64,000 nucleotides of DNA from Cunninghamia lanceolata (GCA_027924645.1 BSBN01001252.1:919501-983500), one strand, 5' to 3'. Positions 25,031 through 36,860 are shown, counted from the first letter of the stretch. The notes: generated from the letters alone by a model not told the origin. Numbers and translations: made by a program.

Positions 25031-26308
25031 CAAAGACAAATTCCCGCACCAACAACAAATAGAATCAATGTTAAACCTTCAAAAGCCATCCACAAAATAA
25101 ATAAATAAACAGATATTTACATACTATTGTTTTAATAACCCCACATATATATATATATATTTTGTTGCACGAAGATTTTTATTTCTGGGATTTTTTTTTA
25201 AAAATATATAGTTTAAGCTCTTTAAAAGAGTTGTGGCAACCCATTGTATGGGCAACACCCAGCCATGAGAGGTGCGCCTGTATGGGGGTTGCCTCTCCCT
25301 CTCAGACAGGAGAAAACAACAGAAAAAACTATTAAATAGAAATTTAAACCAAAGAAAATTCTGCCTTGGCCCTTCCAATGGGCATTGAAACCTACAACGT
25401 GTTCTTGCAAACAAACCTCTATGTCACACATATTTTCCTTTCAAAGACAATATTCTTGTAGAAGAGAATTTTTACAAACACTTGATTTAGGAATGTGTAA
25501 ATAAAAAAACAAAGTATATATATTTGTTTGTTAACATTAGAATGCTAAGTCATAGGAACAAGAAATAGATAATAAGGAAGTTTCTAATTTGAAAAAACTC
25601 TAAAATTTCAATTTATCAATTGGAAATTTAATTCTAATAGTTTAAGAAAATAAATCATTGTTAATATTGACTTATCTATTGTGTTAATTAAGTTTGCATA
25701 GATGTCTAGTTTATATAAAATAGTGGGTTAAATTGATAGGGGAACTAAGTATGGTTTTCTATTGTTTATACTTGTTTAAGTGAAAAGTGGTAAAATAGGT
25801 TTCTTATCCTCATTTATGCAATAGTTTATTAGAGTTGTATGACTAAGGGCATAATGAGTAAACCAACTTAGTAAAATTATGTTTGAAAAGATAGTATTAG
25901 TGATGATTAGTCATATGGTAGATTTATAGTATTTGCAATGATATCATCATGTTTCTCAAAGTAAAAATGAAAACAAAAATAGATATGATAACATGATTTT
26001 TTTTATTCTGAGTAAATTATATGTAGTTCAACTAGAATAATCTTGAATAATCTTAGATAGTAAATCATGCATTATACCTTATGCCCTAGTGAATTAGAGG
26101 AAATTTGTAGACATCATCTTATAGATTTTTTGATGTGCATATGTAATGTGCGACAGTTCGTTACTAATAGTATTCACACATCATGGGTTAGAAGAGGCAC
26201 CTTTTACCCCAATTGGCTTAGCTTGAGGATTAACAATGTTAAAATTCTAGTTGAACTCCTAAATTTACCCAGATATTCTTTTAACACTATCTAATGGATT
26301 GAAAACCA

Positions 26309-26459
26309 TTGTATGCTCTCACCTCACCTTGAATGGACCTTGGTGATCAGAAAACATAATCAATTCTTAGATAAACCTTGGGCCAATTAAATCTCAACAA
26401 AAACAATTATTGTTGTATGCTCTCACCTCGCCTCGAATTGGACCTTGGTGATCAGAAAG
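26309..26459. repeat. 45-bp direct repeat, 104 bp apart
   Basis: TTGTATGCTCTCACCTC.CCT.GAATGGACC-like sequence followed by TTGGTGATCAGAAA occurs at 26309-26351 and again at 26413-26459. The two copies differ by a few transitions and an extra T. Located inside the 5.36-kb insertion; function unknown. Confidence 0.75.
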
Positions 26460-26750
26460 CAATAATTGTCAAAAAAGAATTAAAGACTTTATATCAAAAA
26501 TTAAAATTTGATCCTTAAAAAAATTTCACGCTTTAGGTAAACTTGACAATTTCTTTAAACACAACTCTATCACGTTAACACCCCCTTACAGTGTTGTAAA
26601 TTAGTGATTGTCAGGATACCATCTCTGTTTCACTTGAGTGGGTGGCAACTGACGAAGAAATGTCTGGGGAGGGTTAAACCCTAGAAAGGGTTGTGTAACC
26701 ACTCATAGTTGGATTAAACATAGTTGAAAACAAAACTACATACTCGTCAG

Positions 26751-26836
26751 ACTTTACGTAGCAAATTCTGTATGTACCTTTATCCCATGGATACAGGGTA
26801 TGTAGGTAGTCTGGAAGGTGAAGGATGTCTTCAGTA
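26751..26836. repeat. Segment shared, inverted, with 59328-59412
   Basis: The reverse complement of this stretch aligns with the spacer of the Tat-like element. The common core is GACTACCTACATACCC, then a CCCGTGTCCACGGG hairpin (decayed to CCCTGTATCCATGGG here) and AAGGTAC. Both are preceded by CCTGAGTACT. This marks a shared ancestry between the 5.36-kb insertion and the Tat element's noncoding part. Confidence 0.7.
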
Positions 26837-27020
26837 CTCAAGTACTCAGGATATAGGGTTACTATATAATCAATTTCATAAATACGAAAATATAATCAAA
26901 AGAATAACTAAACTAGATATAAAACAGTCTTAAGTACTCAGAAGAATCCCCAAAGGATTGATCTTGTACTCGGTCGGTTGCCAAAATCTAAGGGAGGGTA
27001 CAAGATCCTTATATATCTTA

Positions 27021-27278
27021 TTTTTTAGATAATACGTGATCGGTGACACTGGTGCGACACACCCTCTGGCTCCACGGTAACGCTTTTGCCTGGAGCTATG
27101 AATTGGTGAGGCCACAACACGGGAGACCTCATCCCCTAGCAAGAACACTTCAAACCCATGAGCACATTGGCCTAGCGAAGGTGTAAAGCCTGTGAGCTCA
27201 TTGGCCCAATGGGGGTTTAAACTCTGGTGGCCACCACTACAACCGTGTGACTTAACCACCGAACCACACCCTTATCGG
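27021..27278 (-). mobile_element. tRNA-derived SINE with 20-bp TSD
   Basis: Flanked by a perfect 20-bp duplication CAAGATCCTTATATATCTTA (27001-27020 and 27279-27298). On the minus strand it starts CCGATAAGGGTGTGG. An A box TGGTTCGGTGG lies at 27256-27266 and a B box AGTTTAAACCC at 27213-27223, the latter two or three C-to-T steps from GGTTCGAATCC. The element ends in A6 (27021-27026 on the plus strand as T6). Length without tail is about 250 bp, typical of plant SINEs. RNA polymerase III would transcribe it from the internal promoter, and a LINE would mobilise it. Confidence 0.93.
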
Positions 27279-27838
27279 CAAGATCCTTATATATCTTAAC
27301 CAAATGAACTTATGGAGATTCCTCGGTATAATACATGGACATATTGTATAATTTCCTATAAGTGACTCAGGATCTGAACATATCTTGGTGAGTCAAAGTC
27401 TCTGGCCAGAGCAAAATAGTTGATTATGTGTCCTTATAAGCCTATATGGCTATTTTCTTACCTATCCCATATTGGATAGAGTTCTGGTTTGCTTGATCAG
27501 TTATAGGCCCATATGGCCATTATCTTGCCTACCCCATATTAGGTAGAGGCTGAGTTTGTTTGACCTTGTTCCATATAAAAAAACTTGCCCAAAGGACAGA
27601 AGAGCCCGTATTGCATGAATCTTGAATAGTCCCGCTTGGACATCTTAGCCCAAATTGGCTACATGATATTTTCCTGAGTACTCAAACTAAATTTTAAAAC
27701 AATAATCAAATGTTAAAAAATTATGTAACTAGGTTAGAAAAATAAAGAACTTGTACTTATCTAAAACCTAAAAACTAAATCACACCTAAAGATTAAAAAA
27801 AAGTTGAACTAATGACCTAGCCGGGTCCTTACATTGAG

Positions 27839-29180
27839 GGAATAGATTATGGTGTTATTTTCTCTTTTGTTGCAAAGATGACATCCTTTAGAATTGTGTT
27901 ATCACTTGCTACTGCATATGATTTAGAAGGTGAATAGATGGATGTGAAGACAACTTTCCTTCATGGTGATTTGGAGGAGGAGATTTATATGTCACAACTT
28001 GAGCACTACATTGTGAGAGGTAAATAAAATTTGGTTTACAAGTTGAAAAAGTCTTTATATGGTCTGAAACAATCTCCTAGGATGTCGTACCAAAATTTTG
28101 ATGCCTTTGTGTTGAGTTTGGGATTTCTAAGATCAAAATTTGATCATTGTGTTTATTATAAGTTAGATATTGATCCCATTCTCATTATTGCTTTATATGT
28201 TGATGATATGTTGTTCACTGGGAATAGTAAGAATTTGATTTCTAATATGAAGTCTCAGTTTTTAGCACAATTCGAAATGAAAGATTTAGGGGCAACCGGG
28301 TACATTTTGGGAATGAAAATCAAAAGAGACATGGTAAGAAGGAAACTTTGGGTTAACCAGAGTAAGTATGTGAATATTGTGTTGGAGAGATTCAGTATGG
28401 TAGCTTGTAGACTATTAATTGTTCCTGTTATGTTGGGGACACAATTATCTGTGGAGGATTGTCCAAAGTCTCCTACTGAGATGGAGGACATGAATAGATT
28501 TCCTTATTCTAGTGTTGTTGGCAGCTTGATGTATGCTATGGTATGTATAAGACCAGACACTACCCAAACAGTGGGAGTCCTTAGTCAGTTTATGGCTAAT
28601 CTTGGATGGATACATTGGGATGTAGTGAAGAGTGTTTAGATATTTGTGGGGTACTTCCAAGTATTCCATATGTTATCATGGTTATTCTACACGACCTCGA
28701 CATTTAGTTTGTATTTGTGGATTTGTGGATTCTGATTGGGTAGATGACATTGACAACAAAAGATCCGCTAGTGGTTATGTTTTTACCATGTTTGGTAGTG
28801 CTATTAGTTGGATGAGTAAGAGGCAAACTATAGTCACTTTGTCCACTATAGAAGCATAGTACATGGAAGCAACTCATGCTTGTAAGGAAGCCATTTGGAT
28901 TAAGAGATTGTGTTCAAATGTTGGGCTTGATGTAGGGATGATTACTATTTGTTCTGACGGTTAGAGTGTTATTTGTTTGGCAAAGAACCCAACCTTTCAT
29001 GCTAGAATGAAGCATATTGATGTTCAATTCCATTTTGTCCTTGACATGGTGGAAGATGGTAAGGTGAAACTTGAGAAAGTTGATGCTTTGATGAATGTTG
29101 TAGATTCACTGACAAAGCCTATGAGCACATAGAAGTTTAGATGGTGTTTGAAGTCTATGGGCCTCTCAACCCCTAGCAGT
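27839..29180 (+). pseudogene. copia RT and RNase H, C-terminal part (element B)
   Basis: Continues the RT cut at 22473. MTSFRIVLSLATAYD is followed by MDVKTTFLHGDLEEEIYM with a TAG where Gln/Trp is usual, then LKKSLYGLKQSPRM and the catalytic box YVDDMLF at about 28195-28215 with both Asp kept. The frame 28031-28639 is open. A shift at about 28637 leads to VDSDWVDDIDNKRSASGYVF and STIEA, then the RNase H segment with a TAG before YMEA and another in SDG.SV. The C-terminus LTKPMST ends near 29130. RT catalytic residues survive, but the domain is broken by stops and the nested element. Confidence 0.88.
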
Positions 29181-29222
29181 TAAAAATCATGTCTTTCTAT
29201 TGGCTCTTGAAAGGTGTTCGAC

Positions 29223-29233
29223 AAGTGGGAGAA
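29223..29233 (+). promoter_or_regulatory. Polypurine tract of element B
   Basis: AAGTGGGAGAA directly precedes the 3' LTR start (TCTTGGGAATT). Its position and composition are those of the plus-strand primer. Confidence 0.7.
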
Positions 29234-30051
29234 TCTTGGGAATTAAGGTGTCTCAATGTTTGAAAATTCCTAGCATTGGTATTTAATTATTTATTTATTA
29301 TTTACCTATATTGTATTTATTTATGCACATCCTATTTTGTCATTTAGTGTGAGGTGGCATGGTGAGTTGTCATCCCACTTGGAAGGTGACTTGGATGGAC
29401 ATGTGAACATGAGGAAATGTAGGCATCCCATTTTGAGGTGGCATTAATTTGCCATGTGTCAGCATTTTGAACAATGTGTAAGAGGTTATGACATATGATA
29501 GAATTTATGACATGTAAGAGCTGAAAATAGAAGATTCTTATGATATGTATGGCATCCGTCATAAAGCATCTTTGCATGTTTGAATAAGGCATATTGAGGC
29601 ACCCAAGTTTGACTATGACAATTTTTAAGAGAATCATTTATGATTAGTCGGTTATGATAGATTCTCTTACAGTTGTAAGTGTTGTCATATATGACATTTT
29701 ATGATGGTGTAAGAGCATCTGTCATACCTATTTTAGGTAAATTTGGGGTGCCCAAGTTTGGAGGGTTGTAAGAGGTGTAAGAGATTATTACACAAGTGTC
29801 ATTTTCTAAAAATTAGGTGTTGGAATGTGTGCCATGTGGATTTGTACGCCCACCTCTTGTATCTTCCTCTAGAATCTTCCTTCATGCTTGATATTGTCTA
29901 TAAATAAGATGCTTGTTGGAGTAGTTTGTATGGTTCACTTGCAACTATTGTTATGCTACTAGAATTACTCCTAAATATCAACATCGATGAACTCTTGTAA
30001 GAACTTTGCTCTGGAAGTGTATTGTAACCTTCATTGTTTATAGATTAATAC
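29234..30051 (+). repeat. 3' LTR of element B, left part
   Basis: Aligns with 18533-19340 or so of the 5' LTR, including the TATAAATA box at 29899-29906. Breaks off after GATTAATAC, exactly where the 5' LTR continues ATTGGGTTGTGC. The right part is at 33459-33674. Confidence 0.9.
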
Positions 30052-33000
30052 TTTTACATCCCAAATTTTGACTATGCTTTACATTTTACTTGCATGTAAT
30101 TAGTGGATAAATTTGCATGGATTAATGATTTGACATTTAGATAAAATGTCAGGATAAATCAATGATTTCATGAGTTATGATTAAATGCATAGAATCTAAA
30201 CATGTGATTATATGTTATTGAGATTATCTAGTCATGAAGTATAAGATTTACTAATGATACACTAATCCCAGTTTGGTGACCGTGAGTTGTAACTAGGGAA
30301 CAGATTACCACCCTCCGAGAAAGAGAGGGAGAGCATCATCAGAGAGAAGTGAATAGACATTTGGAAAGGACATGTTATTGCCATCTAAGTTATGTGCTTT
30401 TTAAATCTAGTGAACCTCATTGATAGTGGTAAGTTGTATTCGACTTATTTTAGTTAGAAATTGGGTTTTGACTCGATAGTTGTCAATTTGTCGACAAGGT
30501 CCATTAAAATTAGGTTTTGTTGAAAACTAAGTTAGGTCAGTATGCGACCATTGACAAGAAATAGTTGATAATAACTAAGCTATATTATTATTTGAATTTT
30601 TGATGGGGATCATAGCATGATATTTTTGTCTATTTTGACATTTAAACAAGATAGAGAGGGGGAGAATACCTCGACCCCAATCTCATATCACATCAAGTGT
30701 TAAAGAAATGAGTGTACATTGTATAAATAGATAATATGATGTTTGTTTTAATATATATTTATCTATGCAATTATAGTTTAAAATTTAGACTCTTTCAATG
30801 TACTCGGTTTAAAGAAATACATGATAGAGTTCCTTACTTTCTTTGCAACCACTCTCTTAGTAGTAGAAGCTCAACTCCTTAACTAACTTAATGATTAAGG
30901 AGGAGCACATCAACCCTCGTGAAGAGTGGTAAGTCATGACCATCACGTCTGTTATTGCATGCCTATGGAGATTTATAGTAGGCTAAGTTATAGGAGAGAA
31001 AAGTGGTCTAGGGGTTTTCATTAATAACCATAGGATCCTTCTTGAAAAGGAGGTAGAGAAAAAGGATCGAGGAACATTTAAAAAAAAAAGAGGTATTGAA
31101 GTCATCAGGAAGTGTGGCTCGTGCTGGTTACAGAGGAACCAAGATTGCTTAAGGATCTCATTTGACTTATATACATGTTCTTTTTACATTCAAATTCCTA
31201 AATAATTCTCTCTGACTATTAAAGCTAGAGTGTTATTGTGTTAATACAAAATCTTTGTTATTTTTGAGTTGATATTTTTGTATGAGATAATGTCAAAACT
31301 CTGTTATTCTTAAGCCATTATTTCTGTGTGTCAATGGCAGAAACTTGGTTGTTTAATGCCAACATCACTATGTATATTCTTGTGACTGTAACCAAACGGT
31401 ATAAGGCCAATGTTATTTAAGGCCGACATCACTATTTCTTATCTTATGGCCGAATGGCTATTGTATTCTGGTATCAAAGATGACCATTATTCCATACTAC
31501 TCTGAGAGTTGAAATAGATGATAACATATCAACTTATATGAGAATCAGTGGTCGATAACTGGTTAAGTCTATGTCATTCTTAGGAACAAACTGCCTTGTG
31601 TTCATGTATATTATCTATATGTTAGTGATATGAATGAAACCGTAGACCTAAGTATCACTACAAGTGTAGATTTTACATAGTGCTTGTTGTGTATAATTAG
31701 GCAGGTCAAACTGTGTATATTTAAGTCAGCCGAGGAGTATTACCTTGGTGGACCAAAGAGAAACTGTGAAGACTTTATCAGACTGTATTGACCGAGCCAC
31801 TAGAGTATGTGGTTGAGATATAAGAATAATGATTAGTAGAAGTGTTCTATTGCATGAAATCTAGTTGTAACTATCATTAAAGATTTAATGATAGGTTTCC
31901 TTTTATTTCACAAGTAAACCTGAATTATATTAACTATCATTGACTAGACACCACGATATAACCTTAGTGTTATAACTTATTGAGCATGTATAATTCTTAC
32001 GTGCAAGATAGTGTGCATAGGTGTTTAACTCTTCCTTGTCCAGAGAAAGTGAATGGGAAGAGACTGATAGTTTGAAACCTATCACATTATTCTCTTTAAA
32101 CTCTTCTTCTATTGTTGATATCAAAGTATGTTAGTGGTATATGTGCTACGTAATTTAGTTATAGTTTTACTATAAGAAAATAGAAAACCATACTCTTTAT
32201 TTTAGGAAAAAAAGGGAAGTTGTTTAGAGCTATATAGTCTTAATAAGACTAAAGGTTATTATTGTAGCATGATATGATATTCTTTTTACCTACAGATAAC
32301 TAAAGTTTTAATGTTATTTTATATGCCAGGTTAGAGAAGATAAATCTCTAAAGAATAACCCAGATATGTTTAGTAAACTTAAGATTCTCCTTATGGTTAT
32401 GTCATTGATTAAAACTAATGTAATGGTAGTTGAGAAGGATTAATTGAGAGTCTTTAGATCAAGATTAATACCTAAGAGAAGATAAGAAGCTTATGATAAA
32501 AGTTTTATGCTAAGTCAATATTAGACATCAAACCCAAGAATATAAATTTATGAATCATAGTGTAGAGTGACGGGAAGTCATAGATCCAATGTTGCAAGAT
32601 TGCAATGAAAGGCTTCTCGAAACACAAAGCCCTTATTTTAAAACCCATCCTTGGTATTGTATTCTAGAATACAAGAATAAATTCCAAGTCAGGCAGACTA
32701 TGGGTGAAACTTAGTCAAGTCACTCCATGACTAGTGTTAGTCAAAATAAATTCACTATAGGATGAGATAGTTTCCAAGTTGAGTTAGAGGTGTGTGAACT
32801 CACAACTACTTTTATTGCAAACATCTATTTATATGGAAACTTTGACCAAAGTAATGCATCCGTCTTTGCATGCATTAGTTGGTTCACAGTGTCTAGATGG
32901 CATGACCAATCAAAATGATCATCCTTAGCTAGAAGGGTGTCTAGAGTTGTATGGTCAATTGAGTTATGTAGGACACAACACTAGAACTTAGATGGAAAAA

Positions 33001-33453
33001 CCTATTGGTTCCATATTTATATACTCTTCGTGAAGGGCAGGGCCACTTCTAGGAAGGAAGGTGTGCAGGAGACCATCAGTCTATGGTTGGAGGTAAAGCA
33101 CTCGAATGATGCTCTCCCTCTGAAGTAGAAGACTTGATAAGACTTGAGTTACAGATGTCAAGATTCTAGATGTAGTATTCTTTATGTATTGATGTAAAAT
33201 TATTCATATTGCTAAGAGCAAAATATTTGTAAATGAAAAGTGAAGAGATTTCACTATAATTCTAAATTTGAATAAGTTGTAATTTCAAGATTGAAAATAT
33301 TCAGAAGTGATATACTTTTATTTGTGCTTATGCAAATGTTATATGTATTTATAAAAAAAATAAAGAAAAATTTCTCATGTTTATAACCATGCTTATTTAC
33401 TTTCTTAGTAAATATTGTGTGTAATATTGAGTATATTGTGAAGGCTTGTTACA
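30052..33453 (+). mobile_element. 3.40-kb insertion in the 3' LTR of B
   Basis: The 3' LTR of B is split here; AATAC flanks the insertion on both sides (30047-30051 and 33454-33458). The insert starts TTTTACATCCC and ends CTTGTTACA. If the second base was once G the ends would be TG...CA, so with a 5-bp TSD it fits a solo LTR or small LTR element. I see no ORF above about 60 codons, no primer site and no internal LTR pair. An 18-bp perfect palindrome lies at 32656-32673. Family unknown. Confidence 0.72.
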
Positions 33454-33458
33454 AATAC

Positions 33459-33674
33459 ATTGGGTTGTGCTTTGGAGTGTGGGGTTTTTCACTCGAAAGG
33501 GTTTTCCCCATGTATATCTTGTGTTGTGAGATTTTGTATTTGCATTTGATGTTATTTGATCTTCTCTATATTATGTATATCATTACTATAACTATTAAAA
33601 GATAAAAAAAATTGTGCAACTCTCCTCATTAAATCAGTGTAGGAAGTGTATTGAGTGTACCTTGCTTCCTTTTA
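33459..33674 (+). repeat. 3' LTR of element B, right part
   Basis: Continues from 30051: ATTGGGTTGTGCTTTGGAGTGT and onward, ending CTTGCTTCCTTTTA against CTTGCTTCCTCTCA in the 5' LTR (two C-to-T changes). The TSD GCATG follows at 33675-33679. Confidence 0.88.
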
Positions 33675-33679
33675 GCATG

Positions 33680-34440
33680 CATAAGTTAGGAAAATCCAGG
33701 AGTCTAGCTATCTTCTGGGGCCATCTTTTGCTAAGGAGCCTTTCTTTTAACCCAAGTCTAACTTGTTGTCCATCTTTGGATCTAAGTCTAGCAGGTGTCC
33801 ATAAAGTTTGTTGGCTTGTCTGTGTTAAAAACTAGTCTAAATGTTGATCTAGATAAGGATTAGTATTTGGCCTCTTATGAAATTAAATTAAAAATTGTTC
33901 CATCTCCTTTCCCACTCCCACTTGATTCCCTATAATCCTATCTCAAAATTTAGTGGGTCACCCTATGCTATGTCAACGCCAATCCCTTAGGTTAAAAATC
34001 CTACTAAAGATCAATCACAATGTTTGTTCCATATGTATATTATTTAAAAACAAGAGAAATAAATCATGTCATTATATCATGGCATCTATCATAGTATTAA
34101 AATAAGCATAGTAATTTGCATTTCTGTATATTCTCAAATGCATCCATACGCATTCACATTCATACACATAAGTAGAAAAGATAACAAAAATAGTTTCATA
34201 ATAATCATCATCCATGTGTGACCATCATAACATCAATAAGTCATAAGCATAAGAATGTAACTAACCATAGGTGCAAGAGATAATGGAAAGTACAAGATGT
34301 GGATTGAATCTATAAATAGATCTCAACTAATCAAAGTGCTTTTGAGTATAATCTGCTCCATCAAGGGAGACTAAAAAAGAGAAAAGGTGTGCACATAAGT
34401 GTGTAAATCTCCCTATGCAAGGGGGCAAGTACTAGAATCT
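33680..34440. other. Spacer, no gene recognised
   Basis: Moderately AT-rich sequence with short frames on both strands only. The left part (33680-33840) reads in one plus frame for 70 codons with no known motif. The right part may be the 3' non-translated sequence of the minus-strand ORF that follows. Confidence 0.4.
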
Positions 34441-34449
34441 CTGTAATAA

Positions 34450-35830
34450 ACTAGGTCTCTCAAGGATGGATCTAACCCACAAAACCTTTAGGGTCCCTGC
34501 TCTAGGGTCTCCTGTTATCTGCAACATTCAAAGGTATAGAAGTCCTCTTAGTATGCACCATTGAGGGAACATGGCTGTGAATCCACACGTGTGAAGGTCC
34601 TGGTGTATGGACCTATGAAGTAGAAGTTTGTCTATGGACCCTAAGGCTAGCCATCTCTCAAAGCAAGGTAACCTTAGCCTCCATTGTAGCAATCCTAGCC
34701 TACTAAGATATCAAGTCGTGGCTAGCATGGTAAGTTGGGGAAAGCATGTATGTGTGATGACATGCTAGGGTAGGCAACCCAACATCAATCAAAAGTGTCT
34801 CCCTAGAATGCCCACTAGTAGGGGCTAAGATACCCAAAGAATCATTTTTGATAAGGTCCCTTCATTCACCAATAATGCCTGTAAAGAAGAGAGCAAAATA
34901 GAGTGTTAGTCAACATTAGAGCTTAATCACTTTTCAAAAGAGAAAGTGTAAGAAAGTTGTAGGAGTAGATTAATATAGTACTCATGAGGATCTCTAGATT
35001 GTCAAATGTAAAGATCTTGAATCCTCATCTCATGCTTTGTTAGCTCTACAAAAGGAATACTTCGATGTTTAGGTGTGACCTCTTTCGATGCTGCCTCCTC
35101 ATCCTTCAGAGCTAAGTCCTCTCCCTATGATGCTATCTCATTTGCATCCTCCCCAAGAACGTAATCCTTGTTAAACACATCCTCTAGCTTAGCAAGCTCC
35201 TTATTAATAGGTTTCTTAAACTGTTTGGTCTCAGATCAGGTCCCAAAATTGGTCATGTAATTGGAACACTTGGAGTATGTGGGACCCATTGAAGTGCCCC
35301 ATACTATGCATCACTTGCCTCCTGAACAAATCTATAACAAGAGGGCACTTGGGAAAATTCTTGAGAAACTCTACCAAATTGCTGAGGCACTCATGCAATA
35401 GGATGTGTCTCCATTAGGCCATTCCTATCTATCAACTGAACCCCTCGATAGTAGGATTGAATTTCTTTGTCTCTATGGGGGTTTGCAATGACATCCTCAT
35501 TTGTCAAACTAGCCACAACTTGTGTAGAAGCATTGAAGTGCCCAAGTCAACCCCATCACATAGTTCTCAATAATGTTGAGTCCAAAGAGGGCATCTCACA
35601 TTGAAAAGGAATAATGTGCTCAAAGATCCATGGCATAATCAATGAAGGATGACTGAAAGTAAGAGCCCCTCATTGCGAATTTTGATATAGATCTTGGTAG
35701 ACCATGGCCAATATATCAATTCCCCATGTAAAAATGGTGCCTCGTGCTAAATGATTGGTGACCAAAACCTCCTAAGAATTCCCTTTAAGAGGTTATTTTC
35801 ATGTATTCTTGTCTTTCCAAGCTTATGCAT
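34450..35830 (-). pseudogene. Plant-mobile-domain-like ORF remnant
   Basis: Read on the minus strand, about 35800-35250 is protein-like with several stops: WGIDILAMVYQDLYQ, ALTFSHPSLIMPWIFEHIIPF and STQVVASLTNEDVIANPHRD, then GVQLIDRNGLMETHPIA and VPQQFGRVS. A frame change follows near 35250. An acidic Lys/Glu stretch comes next, and near 34700-34840 a TLLIDVGLPTLACHH segment and a short coiled coil (RIATMEAKVTLL). The order of a globular domain with LA.LY and a W/F-E-H-I core, then an acidic linker, then a coiled coil, parallels the ORF at 55199-57511. By analogy I infer the aminotransferase-like plant mobile domain carried by gypsy elements. The family assignment is by pattern only. Confidence 0.5.
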
Positions 35831-36546
35831 AGCAACCCCACTAGCATCCATATGTTACTCACAAGATTTTTGAACCTTTTACTTTCTATTTAACAAGCCT
35901 CTGAGCTTCCTTTCCATTTTGTAAATTTCCTCAAATCCCCATCCCTTCCTAACATCAATCGAAGGACCTAATTGTTGCAGAGAAGATTACCATTAGAAGC
36001 TAGATCTTTGAGGACGCATGCTTGGCACTGGCACCTTTATGATTGGACTATATGTTCTTTATTGGTTTATAAATTAGAGATAATAATTAGCAAACTCCCT
36101 TGCCCTTGAGAATTAAAACTTGATTTTATTTTCTCTTGGTTTTATTTGCTTTTTCTAGATCTAGTTTATTTCATTGCATTTTAAAATTAGTTGTTAAATT
36201 CATCTGTTAGAATAATTTAATTTCAAAATTGATCCTAAAAATACAAAATGATAAATAAATTGCATTATGAAAAGCCATATAGGTTTGCATTGAAAGTTCA
36301 TACAGTAATTAGATCACATTTGATTTTTTTCAAAAAATACAAAAAGAAAGATAACTTGTATACATTTAGTATTAATTTGCATTAGAAACTCATTCAAAGT
36401 AGAAAACACAAAAATAGAGAAACCCTCGATTTCATCACGAAGTATCAAATGTTTCAACATTCAAACCCTCGATTATTTCACGATGAGTCAAATCTTTCAA
36501 CTCTTCTTTCACTTGCTACATACATTCGATGTACCAATGTGTGGAA

Positions 36547-36860
36547 AGGGACTGGATAAAATCAATCTTAGAGGAAATTAGTGAAAATCTTCCTCAACAA
36601 CCAGTCCCAATAAAAAAAATAACCCAAGAGAAAGAAGATATCTTGAGGCAAATCCGACAAGAAAATGAACAAAGATGTCTAGATTAGCTTTGCAATAGAG
36701 AACTTAGGCTCCTAAAAGAGCTTGTTGAGCTTGAACAAAGGACACTTGAGGTATTTTATCTCTACGCACTAAATGAATAGAATAGAATCAGAGAAAATGA
36801 CCCTTTGGGTCACATTAGAATCACAATGACAATTCCCATACAATAATTCAACATCAACAT
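36547..36860 (+). pseudogene. Coiled-coil ORF fragment, unknown
   Basis: A plus frame reads IKSILEEISENLPQQPVPIK, then EDILRQIRQENEQR, ELRLLKELVELEQRTLEVFY and NRIRENDPLGHIRIT, with two TAG stops. The heptad pattern is clear. It resembles the coiled-coil part of a retrotransposon gag, but no zinc knuckle or capsid motif is adjacent. Flanks at 35835-36540 and 36870-37140 hold no recognisable gene. Confidence 0.4.

Larger units (their letters stand above)
22474..27833 (+). mobile_element. 5.36-kb TG...CA insertion in element B (giant solo LTR or non-autonomous LTR element)
   Basis: It begins TGTCACGACTCTCG and ends CCGGGTCCTTACA, flanked by TTGAG on both sides (22469-22473 and 27834-27838). 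Joining the flanks restores the copia RT frame, which fixes the boundaries. TG...CA ends and a 5-bp TSD are those of an LTR retrotransposon. I see no gag, pol, primer site or internal LTR copy, so it is either a very long solo LTR or a LARD-like element. It contains a minus-strand 201-codon ORF, a possible promoter and leader intron, a 45-bp direct repeat, a segment shared with the Tat element and a nested SINE. Confidence 0.85.
18533..33674 (+). mobile_element. Ty1/copia retrotransposon B with two nested insertions
   Basis: The 5' LTR is 18533-19551. The interior runs to 29233, and the 3' LTR is split into 29234-30051 and 33459-33674. The flanking duplication is ACATG (18528-18532) against GCATG (33675-33679), one mismatch. 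Removing the insertions at 22474-27833 and 30052-33453 leaves an element of about 6.4 kb with gag, protease, integrase, RT and RNase H in copia order. The 3' LTR start has TC in place of TG. Stops, frameshifts, a protease active-site change and an internal 193-bp duplication show it is inactive. Confidence 0.9.

Noticed and set aside
26930..27259. 109-codon minus-strand ORF
   Set aside because: It runs through the SINE and its flank; a chance frame in SINE sequence.
32656..32673. Terminator or hairpin RNA gene at the palindrome
   Set aside because: The palindrome has no loop and no transcription signals nearby.
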